Assembly (NCBI GenBank): GCA_017632945.1
Contig: JAGBQH010000012.1
Location: 207,589 to 271,588, forward strand
From: Aeriscardovia sp.
Lineage (GTDB): Bacteria > Actinomycetota > Actinomycetes > Actinomycetales > Bifidobacteriaceae
Reading direction: 5' to 3'
Length of the DNA stretch: 64,000 nt
Each line of letters begins with the position of its first letter. Positions within the stretch are counted from its first letter, which is position 1. Below are positions 56,265 through 64,000 of the stretch, piece after piece. Below the pieces are notes generated by a model. The model was not told the origin of the DNA, searched no databases, and saw only the letters and a list, made by a program, of their open reading frames with translations. Both the position numbers and the translations under genes were made by a program.

Positions 56265-57673
56265 TTTTGCGCTCCCCCCGTTTTCAGCTCGTTTGCTTTC
56301 TGAAGGGCTTGAGAAAGGGAAGAGGCGTGAATGCCGTTCTGAAGCTGCTGGCGGAGGGAAGGAGGAAGAGAAGATGTGCTCACAGCCGTAGACTGCTCAA
56401 GATGAGAAAGCCTGATTCCTAAAATGTCCGTAGACACCCCCTTGTAAACCGCCACATACCCTTCCCATTCGCCGAGGTAGTACTGCGTTTGACTCCAGTA
56501 AAAGAGGTACCCTCCTACGGAGAGTATTGTAGCGAGGCAAAGGCATAAAAATATCCAAACGACCGTCTTCCAGCGCTTGCGCCTTTTACGCCCCTCCTGC
56601 ACTACCTTTTTGCCATACTGCTCTAAAACTTCGGCATCTACGGGATCTGCAGGGTTTAAATTCTTCCCGCTTACTATGGGAATCTCAGCGGTATCTACTG
56701 GAGGCTCTTCAAAGGAAGATGTATTTTCCTTATCTGCCTCTTCGAGGTTTTCCTTAACAACTGTTTGCGCTTCATCTTCTTCTTCCCCTTCTCGCAAAAG
56801 ATCGCTGGCCCTCTTCAAGGGAGAATCTTCCTCTATGAGAGGCGGAGCAATTTCTACCTTTTCGTGCGTGGTTTCAATTATTGACTGTAGGCTCTCTTCT
56901 ACAGCTCCCGCTATTAAAGCGGGGCTTTGAGGGGCTGGGCCCTGAAAGCAGTCTGCAACCACAGCGGTAACGTTGTCGGAACTGCCGGCCTTTAAAGCCA
57001 TATTTACGAGGGTTTGAGCGCACAGTTCTTTATCTGTAATTTTCTGGAGTGTGTCTTTTATGGTTTCGTCTTCTAAAGATCCCGACAGGCCGTCTGAGCA
57101 AAGCAGACACCTGTCTCCCGCTTTGGCTTTTCTGACGCAAATATCTGGCAGGGGGTTAATGTTAAAGTCCCCCACTACTCTCATCACAACGTTTTTTTGA
57201 GGATGAATTTTAGCTTCCTCCTCGCTTAGAAGGGAGGAATCTATAAGATACTGCACGTAACTGTGATCGTGGGTGAGGCGGATTAATTTTCCATCCTGAA
57301 GAAGGTAGATCCTGGAATCTCCTATATGCGCCAGTACCCAATAGCCGTTTATTAAAAGCAGGGCGTCTACAGTAGTTCCCATGCCAGAAAGCGCCTTTTC
57401 CTTAGATGCCTTTCCCACTATGGCGTCATGGGCAAGAAGGATGCTCTTTTCTACCGCCCTGCATACCGCCTCTACATTGTGCCTAAAGGCCTTGGGGTGC
57501 TCCAGATGGCTTAAGGTTCTGATAGCTATTGTGGAAGCCGTGGCGCCGCCTGCATGCCCACCCATGCCGTCAGCCACAGCAGCTAAAGTGGCTCCGGCAA
57601 ACCCGGAATCTTGATTATCCTTTCTCACGTAGCCCTTGTCGCTTACAAGGGAGGAAGAGAGATGCAATTCCAT
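56261..57673 (-). CDS. pstP: PP2C-family Ser/Thr phosphatase (PstP type)
   Basis: A 470-residue phosphatase. Residues 1-240 are PP2C (DNQDSGFAG, VADGMGGHAGG, HIGDSRIYLL, CSDGLSG); metal-binding Asp residues are in place. A long acidic linker, a membrane helix near 370-390 (VVWIFLCLCLATILSVGGYLF) and an extracellular tail follow. It reverses PknA/PknB. Overlaps rodA by 4 nt. Confidence 0.95.
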   Translation of the reverse strand: MELHLSSSLVSDKGYVRKDNQDSGFAGATLAAVADGMGGHAGGATASTIAIRTLSHLEHPKAFRHNVEAVCRAVEKSILLAHDAIVGKASKEKALSGMGTTVDALLLINGYWVLAHIGDSRIYLLQDGKLIRLTHDHSYVQYLIDSSLLSEEEAKIHPQKNVVMRVVGDFNINPLPDICVRKAKAGDRCLLCSDGLSGSLEDETIKDTLQKITDKELCAQTLVNMALKAGSSDNVTAVVADCFQGPAPQSPALIAGAVEESLQSIIETTHEKVEIAPPLIEEDSPLKRASDLLREGEEEDEAQTVVKENLEEADKENTSSFEEPPVDTAEIPIVSGKNLNPADPVDAEVLEQYGKKVVQEGRKRRKRWKTVVWIFLCLCLATILSVGGYLFYWSQTQYYLGEWEGYVAVYKGVSTDILGIRLSHLEQSTAVSTSSLPPSLRQQLQNGIHASSLSQALQKANELKTGGAQK

Positions 57674-57675
57674 CT

Positions 57676-58257
57676 CTACCTCAGCTCAAACGATGTAGCC
57701 CCCAGGCGTATAAGCTGCCCGGGTTTTATTATGACGGGTCCGGCAATTTGTTTTTCATCCAAATAAGTTCCATTGGTGGAGCCCAAATCTTCTAGAACCC
57801 ATTCTCCCTTTTTGCTTTTGTATATTCTGGCGTGGTGCGAAGAGATAAATTGATCCGGGACGACAATGGAATTATCCGGAGCCCTTCCTATCGTGCAGGA
57901 GGGAGGGAGGGGAAAAGTCATACCCGCATTCTGCCCGTCTACTATCACAAGAACCGTAGTGTCGCTGCGGGAAGGGGAGACGGGAGAAGGAGAAGGGGGG
58001 ACATGGGTCACCAAAGAAACGATGGAAGTCTGAGTGACAGAGGAAGAAGCGGAAGAGCGCGGCGAAGAAGAGGAAGACGAAAAAGAAGACTTGTCTCTAG
58101 CTTCCCTCATTTGTTTTTTTCTCTTCCTTATCCACTTATCTCTGGAGGGTAAAAAGGCAGACACATCTTTGTGCAGAGAGCGAACTGCGAGCCATGCGAA
58201 AAGTATCAGCGCGAGAATGAAGCTGTATTTTAGAACCGCATATGTCAATTCGGTCAT
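57676..58257 (-). CDS. fhaB: FHA-domain protein FhaB
   Basis: A 193-residue protein: N-terminal membrane helix (~8-26), Ser-rich linker, C-terminal FHA domain (~100-190) with IGRAPDNSIVVPDQFISSHHA and LGSTNGTYLD. FHA domains bind phosphothreonine, made here by PknA/PknB. Two nt before pstP. Confidence 0.93.
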   Translation of the reverse strand: MTELTYAVLKYSFILALILFAWLAVRSLHKDVSAFLPSRDKWIRKRKKQMREARDKSSFSSSSSSPRSSASSSVTQTSIVSLVTHVPPSPSPVSPSRSDTTVLVIVDGQNAGMTFPLPPSCTIGRAPDNSIVVPDQFISSHHARIYKSKKGEWVLEDLGSTNGTYLDEKQIAGPVIIKPGQLIRLGATSFELR

Positions 58258-58277
58258 AAGAGAGCCTTAAATCCCAA

Positions 58278-58979
58278 TCAGGACCTCGGCTCGGAGGAAG
58301 CCCAGAATACGATTCTGGTCCTGCCTATGGTAATCGTATTGCCGTCTATTAAAGTGGCCGCGGGCACGAGGTGGCCTTCTACATACACTCCGTTGGTAGA
58401 GTGCAAATCCCTGGCTACAACTCCCCTGGGAGTAATGGTGATTTCAAGATGCTTTCTTGAAATTCCGGGATCATCTATGACTATGTCGCAGTCAGATCCT
58501 CTTCCGATTATGGTTTTTGCTGCAGTGAGCAGGTACTGGCGTCCGGAAATTTCCAGCACAGGAAAATCTCTTGCTTCATTTCTATTGGTAACGGGTGCGG
58601 CATTGCCCCGCACAGTTTCGCTTGTCAGCCTAAACTCGCCCTTGGAAATATCAAGATTTTCCTCAAATATCACCGTCACGGGTCCCTCGAAACTGTAGGA
58701 TTGGCTGGTAGCGTATTTAGTCAGCCCATCGGCCAGATCGTTTGCCAAATTCTCCGATCCCCACTCTTCTATCTTGTCGAAATCCGGAGTGCTCAGTTCA
58801 AACCTGTATTCGTTTGGAACTACGGTTCTATTTTGGGAAATCACCCTAGCTTTGGAATCTATTTCTTTTTCGAGCGCACCTGACAGATCAACAGGCTGCA
58901 GATCTTTTGATCCGAACCGGGAAAACACCCCGTTGACCCCGCGCTCAACGTGTTTTTCAAACCTATCGAGTATGCTCAT
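58278..58979 (-). CDS. fhaA: FHA-domain protein FhaA
   Basis: A 233-residue FhaA: N-terminal DUF3662 (MSILDRFEKHVERGVNGVFS) and C-terminal FHA (IGRGSDCDIVIDDPGISRKH, LHSTNGVYVEG). First gene of the kinase cluster; GTGAGGTCGG precedes ATG 58979. In actinobacteria FhaA binds the MviN-type lipid II flippase domain. Confidence 0.93.
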   Translation of the reverse strand: MSILDRFEKHVERGVNGVFSRFGSKDLQPVDLSGALEKEIDSKARVISQNRTVVPNEYRFELSTPDFDKIEEWGSENLANDLADGLTKYATSQSYSFEGPVTVIFEENLDISKGEFRLTSETVRGNAAPVTNRNEARDFPVLEISGRQYLLTAAKTIIGRGSDCDIVIDDPGISRKHLEITITPRGVVARDLHSTNGVYVEGHLVPAATLIDGNTITIGRTRIVFWASSEPRS

Positions 58980-59027
58980 CCGACCTCACTTGTTCATTTA
59001 ATAGTCTAACAAGGGGAACTAAAAAAT

Positions 59028-60401
59028 TTACACTCTCTCTTTCACGGCTTTTGTTTCTTCTTTCTTTTGCTTTTTCTTCAGCCTCCTCAAAACATACATT
59101 TGGAGGGGCAGGGTCATCAAAGCCGTGCACAGCATCGCCACCGGCTGCGACATGGCTATTCCCAAGAAGTGGAAGAGGCGGGGGAAGATGAGCAGGGCCG
59201 GTATAAAGAAGATGCAGTTGTTGCCCAGGCCCACAATGGAGGCTATCACGACGTATCCCAAATTCTGCTGCATCATATTCGACATCACTACATAAGCGTT
59301 CAACCAGAAGTCTATACACTGCAGCCTGAGGGCGAGAGCTCCGTAAGAGACCACCTGGGAGTTATCTATGAAAATGCCCACTATCTGGGGTGCAAATATG
59401 AATTCCAAAATGCATATGATTACCAAAAGGATGAACGAAGCTACCAAAATTAGGTTATAGCCTTTTATGACCCTATCGTATTTTTTCGCCCCGTAGTTGT
59501 ATCCGCAAACCGGCTGATAGCCTTGGCCAATTCCTACCTGGATTACGTTTCCAAAGTTGATAATTCTTCCTACTATCGTCATGGCGCTTATGGCTACAGC
59601 TCCGTATCCTGCTGAAACCACATTGAGCAGATCGGAAGAGACGGCGAAAAGCCCGTTTCTTATAAAGCTTGGGAAACCTACAGAGAAGATTTCTTTCCAC
59701 ATCGTTCGATCAAAAGAAATCATCTTTGCACTAAGCTTAGCGGTGGCCTTCTTGATATAAATCCAAAGCATTATTACAAAGCTTATGCCCTGGGCGATGG
59801 CCGTAGCCACTCCGGCTCCAAATACTCCCAGATGCATTGCAAACATGAAAATAGGCTCAAGAATGGCGTTTACCACCACGCCAGCGATCATGGCGATCAT
59901 AGATTCGGTGGGGTAGCCTTGAAACCTCATGGCAGGATTTAAAACGTAGGTTGCGCAAAAGAGGGGCGCTATCCAAAGAAGGGGCTGAAGGTACTGCCTG
60001 GCCAAGGGGTCGACCGAAGGGGTGGAACCCAGGATGTGGATGAGGGGGGTTTGAAACATCAGCCCCAGCCCACCCAAAATTATTCCCAAAACAATCGATC
60101 CGAAGAGGGCAGTGGAAATCAGTTGCTCAGCCTTTTTTATGTTCTTCTTTCCGAGTTCTACAGATACCCTGTTGCCTGCCCCTATTCCCAAAAGCAGGCC
60201 AAATGCCTGTATGACGACTATTACGGGCATGCATACGCCTTCGGCTGCACTGGCTGCAGCGCCCATCGATCCCACGTAAAAAGCATCCACAAGGCTGTAA
60301 CTGATACCCACGATATTGGAAACTACTGATGGGATCGCCATTTTCGTTATAAGTCTTCCCAGCGGAGCCTGGGTCATTTCAATATATTTTTTATCCTGCA
60401 T
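59028..60401 (-). CDS. MATE-family efflux transporter
   Basis: A 457-residue MATE exporter with about twelve helices (MTQAPLGRLITKMAIPSVVSN, GISYSLVDAFYVG, VCGYNYGAK). Likely a sodium- or proton-driven drug or metabolite exporter. ATG 60401 chosen over TTG one codon earlier. A basic tail ends the protein. No ligand can be named. Confidence 0.92.
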   Translation of the reverse strand: MQDKKYIEMTQAPLGRLITKMAIPSVVSNIVGISYSLVDAFYVGSMGAAASAAEGVCMPVIVVIQAFGLLLGIGAGNRVSVELGKKNIKKAEQLISTALFGSIVLGIILGGLGLMFQTPLIHILGSTPSVDPLARQYLQPLLWIAPLFCATYVLNPAMRFQGYPTESMIAMIAGVVVNAILEPIFMFAMHLGVFGAGVATAIAQGISFVIMLWIYIKKATAKLSAKMISFDRTMWKEIFSVGFPSFIRNGLFAVSSDLLNVVSAGYGAVAISAMTIVGRIINFGNVIQVGIGQGYQPVCGYNYGAKKYDRVIKGYNLILVASFILLVIICILEFIFAPQIVGIFIDNSQVVSYGALALRLQCIDFWLNAYVVMSNMMQQNLGYVVIASIVGLGNNCIFFIPALLIFPRLFHFLGIAMSQPVAMLCTALMTLPLQMYVLRRLKKKQKKEETKAVKERV

Positions 60402-60506
60402 CAAAGGGCTTCTTGGTGTGATTTATGAGAATATTTGTATGAGATAATTCAAATGTAGGATTTTACTTATCCGATGAGACATCGGCTTCGTAGAAAAGGT
60501 GGGCCC

Positions 60507-61535
60507 ATGTTTTCTGCTCTGCAAAATCTTCCGTCTACGGGTCGTTTTGCTCCAAGCCCTACAGGAAAACTCCACATAGGAAACGTTTACACGGCCCTGG
60601 GCGCCTACTTAAGCACAAGGCGCTTTCCCCATTCCCGCTTTATCCTCAGAATTGAAGATCTCGATACTTCCAAAGACACCCGTAAGGAAAGCGAAAAGAT
60701 AATAGAGAACCTTGAGTGGCTTGGGTTCGACTGGGATGAACTGGTATTTCAGTCCCAAAGGCTAGACATCTATAGGGAGGCCTTAAAAGAAATTCGGGAT
60801 ATCGATCCCGAAGATCCTCTCCTCTATCCCTGTTCCTGCTCAAGGAAGGAGATTTGCGCTCAAAGCCCGGCAGATCCAATAGACGGGATGAGGGTTTATA
60901 AGGGAAAATGCAGAAAAAATCCGCCTTCTTCATCTCAGGGATGCTCTATCAGGCTGAAAGTTCCCCGCGCCGGGGAAAAAAGGATTGAAGTTAGGGACTT
61001 TATTTTTGGCCCCCGTATCTTTGATCTTGAAAAGCAGATAGGAGATGCGGTTCTAAAGAGAAGGGATGGGCAATTTACCTATCAATTGGCCGTGGCCGTA
61101 GATGACGGAATCGAGGGAATAGGGCAGGTGGTGAGGGGAAGGGACCTACTCAAGAGCAGTGCCCTGCAGATCTACATCCGCAGACTTTTGAGCCTTAAAG
61201 ACCTCAGGTTTGCCCATCTGCCTCTGATTTTAGAAAATGGAGGCGTGAAAATGAGCAAAAGCCGGGGATCTGCCGACGTGTCCCTGCTCAGAGAGTGGGG
61301 AGCCTCCCCTGAACAGATCATCGGTTTTTGCGCATGGCTTATGAACCTCTACCCTGCCCCAGAGCCGGTGCCCATGGGAATAGAGGAGTGTGTAAAGCTC
61401 TTTTCTTACAAGAAAGTGAAATTTGGTCCCAACAGGCTGAAGGACAGAGAGCTTCCGGCTTACTTTTCCGATCCTCACTGGTGGAAGAGGAGCGGGGGCA
61501 GTTACAGAAGGATTGAATATGGCATATATGGATAA
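60507..61535 (+). CDS. gluQ: glutamyl-Q tRNA(Asp) synthetase
   Basis: A 342-residue truncated GluRS: HIGN in GKLHIGN, zinc ligands CSCSRKEI and YKGKC, and KMSKS in VKMSKSRG; no anticodon-binding domain. GluQ attaches glutamate to queuosine in tRNA-Asp. ATG 60507 follows AAAGGTGGG; the frame's ATG at 60474 has no ribosome site. Next is a YggS gene and a FAH-like gene; in related genomes the FAH neighbour is often full gltX. Confidence 0.88.
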   Translation: MFSALQNLPSTGRFAPSPTGKLHIGNVYTALGAYLSTRRFPHSRFILRIEDLDTSKDTRKESEKIIENLEWLGFDWDELVFQSQRLDIYREALKEIRDIDPEDPLLYPCSCSRKEICAQSPADPIDGMRVYKGKCRKNPPSSSQGCSIRLKVPRAGEKRIEVRDFIFGPRIFDLEKQIGDAVLKRRDGQFTYQLAVAVDDGIEGIGQVVRGRDLLKSSALQIYIRRLLSLKDLRFAHLPLILENGGVKMSKSRGSADVSLLREWGASPEQIIGFCAWLMNLYPAPEPVPMGIEECVKLFSYKKVKFGPNRLKDRELPAYFSDPHWWKRSGGSYRRIEYGIYG

Positions 61536-62250
61536 CAAGGATCTTGCCAATACGCAGATATCCGAAAGAAGGGAAAAGGAAATAGGCGAAGCCGTTTCTA
61601 AAGTGATGGAAGCTGTAGATGCTGCTGCCAAGGGAAGGCCGGTTCGCGTGATAGCTGCCACAAAGACCCGCGACGTGGGGGAAGTTATGGCTGCCATAAG
61701 GGGCGGCATAAAAGTTATAGGCGAAAACAGGGTCCAGGAACTGGAAGAAAAGATGCCCATCATATCGGCCGAGTGCCAGAAGGCAGGCATTTCCATTTCC
61801 GCCCACCTTATAGGCCAGCTCCAAAAAAACAAAATCGCCAAGGTCCTTCCTTTGGTAGACTGCATCGAAAGCGTGGAGAGTTTTGACAAGGCGCAGGAAA
61901 TTTCAGAGAGAGTTCCTGGAGGAAAGCTTTTAGACATCTACCTTGAGGTTAACGAATCGGGCGAAGAGAGCAAGAGCGGATGCAAACACGAAGAAGCTTT
62001 CGATTACGCCAGATCCATTTCCTCCCTCCCCGGCCTTAGGCTTGTGGGCCTAATGACTGTGGCAGATCCTACAGAAGGCAGGGCTTGCTTTGAAAGGCTA
62101 AGAGATCTTAGGGATAAGATCTGCGCAGAAGTCGAAACCTGCCAAAGGCTTTCTATGGGCATGAGTGGAGACTTTGCAGAGGCCATAGCTTGCGGAGCTA
62201 CCGATGTCAGGATTGGAACTGCGATATTTGGAGAGAGAAGCTTTAAATGA
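61519..62250 (+). CDS. YggS-family PLP homeostasis protein
   Basis: A 243-residue YggS (PLPBP). The PLP lysine is in VIAATKTRDV; GENRVQELEEK, HLIGQLQKNK, and MGMSGDFAEAIACGATDVRIG are typical. It buffers PLP in the cell. ATG 61519 with AGAAGGA six bases before is preferred to TTG 61513. Overlaps gluQ by 17 nt. Confidence 0.95.
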   Translation: MAYMDNKDLANTQISERREKEIGEAVSKVMEAVDAAAKGRPVRVIAATKTRDVGEVMAAIRGGIKVIGENRVQELEEKMPIISAECQKAGISISAHLIGQLQKNKIAKVLPLVDCIESVESFDKAQEISERVPGGKLLDIYLEVNESGEESKSGCKHEEAFDYARSISSLPGLRLVGLMTVADPTEGRACFERLRDLRDKICAEVETCQRLSMGMSGDFAEAIACGATDVRIGTAIFGERSFK

Positions 62251-62963
62251 AGGTGGCCCGATTCACCAAAGATGAAGATCTGCCCGAATACGGATTTGTC
62301 CAGGAGGAAAAGGGAAAAAAGATTATAGCCGTCCTCTCGGGAAACCCCTTTGCGGGAGATGTGGATCTGTCGGGGGAAAGGGTAGACCTGTCAGAAGTTC
62401 GCCTCTTAGCTCCCAACTTTCCGCTAAAAATCTTTTGTTGTGATGACTTTATGGATTTTTACTTAAAGCCTGCCACCTGCGCAATGGGCCCTGACGACGT
62501 TTTAAGCATTCCCGACTGGAGCCGGGGAATAGAAGTAAGGCCGGGGATTGGGATAATTATTTCCACCTCGACAAGAAACTGCCCCATTTCTGAGGTGGAA
62601 AAGCATATTCTGGGGATGACTTGCATTTTGGATTCTACGGCGCTCTCTGATAGGAGCCATGTATGCAATACAGCTTTCGACGATTCTTTGGCCGTAGGCC
62701 CGTGGATCGAAACAAAGATAGATCCTGATGCGCGCCTGGCATTTGGGAAGGAAAAGTCGGAAAGCATACGCAACCTTTTAAAGTGCGCACTTAAAAATAT
62801 CTCGTTTATTTCCTCGTTTTCAACCTTACTTCCTGGAGACATGGTTGCAGTAAGAAGCCAAAATAAGCAAACTTTCGAGCTGCCTGACGAAGTGATGACG
62901 AAGATTGAGGGAGTGGGGTATTTGCGCTCCTTTGTCAGAAGGGAAGTTCCTGAAACCAAATAG
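62247..62963 (+). CDS. degenerate fumarylacetoacetate hydrolase (FAH)-family protein
   Basis: A 238-residue protein with the overall outline of the actinobacterial FAH relative near gltX: VRLLAPNF, ILGMTCILDSTALSD, AVGPWIETKIDP, and STLLPGDMVAV. Yet the core is altered: GKNY is replaced by CDDF, the metal-site ExE reads EVR, and the C-terminal GTPAGVG is missing. One Asp may remain. Catalysis is unlikely; role unknown. Overlaps the YggS gene by 4 nt. Confidence 0.7.
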   Translation: MKVARFTKDEDLPEYGFVQEEKGKKIIAVLSGNPFAGDVDLSGERVDLSEVRLLAPNFPLKIFCCDDFMDFYLKPATCAMGPDDVLSIPDWSRGIEVRPGIGIIISTSTRNCPISEVEKHILGMTCILDSTALSDRSHVCNTAFDDSLAVGPWIETKIDPDARLAFGKEKSESIRNLLKCALKNISFISSFSTLLPGDMVAVRSQNKQTFELPDEVMTKIEGVGYLRSFVRREVPETK

Positions 62964-62988
62964 TGCCAAAATCCAAAAAGGCATTTTT
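62964..62988 (+). terminator. possible weak terminator after the FAH-like gene
   Basis: TGCC...GGCA with a 12-nt loop, then five T. A second hairpin GCCGC-ATTTATTT-GCGGC is at 63001-63018. Confidence 0.35.
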
Positions 62989-63196
62989 AAGACTGGGGCT
63001 GCCGCATTTATTTGCGGCCGCTAGTTTGGACCTTCCACGGGAAAACCTAAAATTTAAAGGGTCGAGAAGTTTTTTCATTCACGCGCAAAATTTTATTCAC
63101 TCCCTATTGGCGCTTAAGAGTCGTCTTTGCCGAAGGGTTTAGATGTGTCTATGCCGTAAAATAGCAGTGAAGAATATAAAACAGAAAGGGATATTA

Positions 63197-64000
63197 ATGG
63201 CAAATCATAAAGCTCCCAAAAAGAGGGGAAAACTGGGAGTAGAAGTAGTAGCGGGACTGGCCGGCCTCGGAACAATGGTTGCCATGGCCCCGGCCTCCTT
63301 TGCTGATACAGTAAAAGCTCAGCAGGGTTTGCAATCGGGAGGATACACTAGCGAAAAATCCCTTACCCCCCAAGAACTTACAGCCCTTCAGCAACAGCTA
63401 AAGACAGTTGAGACTGTAATAAGCACAGATGGATTGTCTCACGATTTAGAGGGCACTTTAAATCAAACTAAACTTGAAAACGTTACAACTGTCCTACAGG
63501 GCATATCCTCCTACCTGCAAAAGGCGCTAGGAGAAAGCACATACGTTTCACAGCTCTCTCAGATTTCTTCTCAGCTCTCTTCTATAGCGGGTGAGCAGAG
63601 AACTTCGCTTTCCCAAGATCAGCAGGAGAGCATGCGAACTTCGCTTCAGAAAATTACATCCCAGCTGGAACAGATAGTAAGTGAAGAACTTGCTAGCCAA
63701 GAGAGCAATCTTAAAAGTTTGCAAAACCAGCTAAGCGATGCTCAAAAAACGGCCGCCACAGATGAAAGCAATCTAAAGGCAGATGATGCAGCTTACGCAA
63801 GCGCTATCGCCGCCTTGAAGAAGGCAGCCTCCAGCGCGCTTGCAAATGCCCAGAGCGCGAACACCACGGCGCAAAGCAATGCCGCTTCCGCCCAGGCCAA
63901 GCTGGATGCAGCTAAGAGCGCTTATACAGACTCCATTACCGCTCTAAAGGGCGCGGCCTCCAGCGCGCTTGCAAATGCCCAGAGCGCCAACACCACAGCG
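63197..64000 (+). CDS. secreted coiled-coil repeat protein, partial
   Basis: The first 268 codons of an open frame that leaves the window. A signal peptide is clear: MANHKAPKKRGKLG, a hydrophobic core, and cleavage likely at SFA|D after residue 36. Residues ~90-200 are Gln/Ser/Leu-rich and coiled-coil-like. From ~205 a 43-residue Ala-rich repeat begins (ALKKAASSALANAQSANTTA), with two near-identical starts in the window. Probably a cell-surface or secreted protein; its function and C-terminal domain lie outside. GAAAGG precedes ATG 63197. Confidence 0.85.
   Translation, partial: MANHKAPKKRGKLGVEVVAGLAGLGTMVAMAPASFADTVKAQQGLQSGGYTSEKSLTPQELTALQQQLKTVETVISTDGLSHDLEGTLNQTKLENVTTVLQGISSYLQKALGESTYVSQLSQISSQLSSIAGEQRTSLSQDQQESMRTSLQKITSQLEQIVSEELASQESNLKSLQNQLSDAQKTAATDESNLKADDAAYASAIAALKKAASSALANAQSANTTAQSNAASAQAKLDAAKSAYTDSITALKGAASSALANAQSANTTA
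63812..64000 (+). repeat. tandem repeat, 129-bp period, within the secreted protein gene
   Basis: A ~60-bp block starting at 63812 (AALKKAASS codons) recurs at 63941; the 43-codon spacing is exact and the DNA is nearly identical. It runs off the edge, so the copy number is unknown. Confidence 0.85.

Noticed and set aside
60507..61535. full glutamyl-tRNA synthetase (gltX)
   Set aside because: At 342 residues it lacks the anticodon-binding domain and has the GluQ zinc cysteines.
1..64000. CRISPR arrays, insertion sequences, prophage or integrated element
   Set aside because: No repeat-spacer pattern, transposase, integrase or phage gene was seen; the tRNA genes show no attachment-site duplication.

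Overview
This window looks like ordinary chromosome from a host-associated member of the Actinobacteria, most likely Bifidobacteriaceae or a close relative. The reasons are the xfp-pta-ackA block (phosphoketolase, phosphate acetyltransferase, acetate kinase: the bifid shunt to acetate) and several actinobacterial gene strings: pknB-pknA-pbpA-rodA-pstP-fhaB-fhaA, pgsA-cinA-clgR-recA-recX, and polA next to an ANTAR regulator and pyruvate kinase. CarD and GpmA are also present. A bile salt hydrolase-like gene points to an animal gut. The genus call is inference. I see no prophage, insertion sequence or CRISPR array.

Layout. 1-10.8 kb: a cut-off ABC exporter, hemW-lepA, rpsT, rplY, an acyl-CoA synthetase, and the era-CBS-ybeY-HIT string. 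10.8-18.3 kb: tRNA-Leu(GAG), aspartate 4-decarboxylase, xfp, pta-ackA and tRNA-Pro. 18.3-29.8 kb (minus strand): nif3-like, polA, pdtaR, an odd class I-sized tRNA-Leu(CAA)-like gene, pyk, terC, uvrB, rpsA, folD and carD. 30-33.4 kb: an orphan response regulator, an LCP-family enzyme and small proteins. 33.4-36.7 kb: gpmA, menA, lysS. 36.8-40.4 kb: pgsA-cinA-clgR-recA-recX, then the RNase P RNA gene on the opposite strand, whose 3' end and terminator lie inside recX. 40.9-50.3 kb: secA, a ROK glucokinase, the bile salt hydrolase, an oxalate/formate-type transporter with a structured leader, an acyltransferase, a polyprenyl synthetase and the primary sigma factor. 50.4-59 kb (minus strand): the Ser/Thr kinase and cell-elongation cluster. 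59-64 kb: a MATE exporter, gluQ, a YggS-type PLP protein, a degenerate FAH-family protein, and the start of a large secreted repeat protein that runs off the window.

How the genes work together. Xfp, Pta and AckA convert sugar phosphates to acetate and ATP, with glucokinase, GpmA and pyruvate kinase as feeders. The 50-59 kb cluster would couple kinase signalling through FHA proteins to RodA-driven wall growth. Its PbpA, however, has lost recognisable versions of all three transpeptidase motifs, which is the most striking observation here. Other points of interest are the rnpB/recX overlap, the class I-sized tRNA, several genes with a -10 box 6-8 nt before the start codon (candidate leaderless mRNAs), a FAH relative lacking its active-site motifs, and the absence of phoH and coaE from places where related genomes usually carry them. 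Genes are tightly packed with many 1-8 nt overlaps, and convergent genes often touch.
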